The translations under genes were made by a program, and so were the position numbers. The notes below the pieces were generated by a model. The model saw only the letters and a program-made list of their open reading frames with translations. It searched no databases and had not been told where the DNA came from. DNA of 64,000 nucleotides from Sphingorhabdus sp. M41 (GTDB lineage Bacteria > Pseudomonadota > Alphaproteobacteria > Sphingomonadales > Sphingomonadaceae): positions 496,001 to 560,000 of the forward strand of contig NZ_CP014545.1 of assembly GCF_001586275.1 (NCBI RefSeq), read 5' to 3'. This document shows, piece after piece, positions 63,986-64,000 of this stretch (the first letter of the stretch is position 1; each line of letters opens with the position of its first letter).

Positions 63986-64000
63986 TTTTTCCCTTTGCCG

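Overview
The window is a gene-dense stretch of moderately GC-rich bacterial chromosome. Its content points to an alphaproteobacterium of the Sphingomonadales: a serine palmitoyltransferase with its own acyl carrier protein, an ATP12-type F1-ATPase assembly chaperone, a HIG1-domain protein, EgtB/EgtD ergothioneine synthesis, hflK-hflC-degQ, and a short inverted repeat of the kind scattered through sphingomonad genomes. No rRNA, tRNA, CRISPR array, insertion sequence or phage gene is visible. Nearly all the DNA is coding; only one gap slightly exceeds 300 bases (42246-42548).

Layout. 1-5.2 kb (+): the 3' part of glnE, a 1-Cys Bcp peroxiredoxin, a DUF455 ferritin-like protein, an exported M23 peptidase, an ErpA-like Fe-S carrier and exonuclease III. 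5.2-16.8 kb: a mosaic of short divergent and convergent units that together look like a sphingolipid locus: GNAT-type N-acyltransferase (candidate bacterial ceramide synthase), membrane desaturase, lptG/lptF-type permeases, DUF2141 protein, lipid kinase, nucleotidyltransferase-like protein, enoyl-CoA hydratase, serine palmitoyltransferase, acyl carrier protein and an extended SDR resembling a ketosphinganine reductase. A small DUF5706 (Pycsar-effector-like) membrane protein lies inside it. 16.8-19 kb (-): proB and obgE. 19-23.3 kb (-): molybdopterin oxidoreductase, Rieske oxygenase and SDR, probably a catabolic operon. 23.4-30.7 kb: ppc, a CPBP protease, a MASE1 hybrid histidine kinase with REC and Hpt, a lone receiver and an HNH protein.

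30.8-36.9 kb: gluQ, HIG1 protein, cob(I)alamin adenosyltransferase, egtB-egtD, a DUF1176 protein, and a 3-hydroxyacyl-CoA dehydrogenase broken by a one-base frameshift. 37-41.4 kb (+): epoxide hydrolase followed by a peptide-type ABC transporter (two permeases and a fused double ATPase) with no binding protein. 41.5-47.4 kb (-): TorF-type porin, MscS channel, cystathionine beta-lyase, 3-mercaptopyruvate sulfurtransferase and an unrecognised proline-rich membrane protein. 47.4-49.5 kb (+): queF, a GST-like protein and a thioesterase. 49.5-55 kb (-): HerA-like ATPase and hflK-hflC-degQ. 55-64 kb (+): eleven tightly packed genes from mrp to the ATP12 chaperone, several overlapping by 1-10 bases.

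Most single genes are recognisable. The most interesting material is in combinations and in non-coding signals: LptF/LptG genes inside a sphingolipid locus, an orphan DUF5706 protein, a Mo/Rieske/SDR operon, an orphan IorB-like molybdenum hydroxylase, and four perfect inverted repeats in intergenic DNA (upstream of egtB, the hybrid kinase, sseA and degQ). At egtB a good promoter lies over the only canonical start codon. All functional assignments were made by reading motifs; no database search was run.
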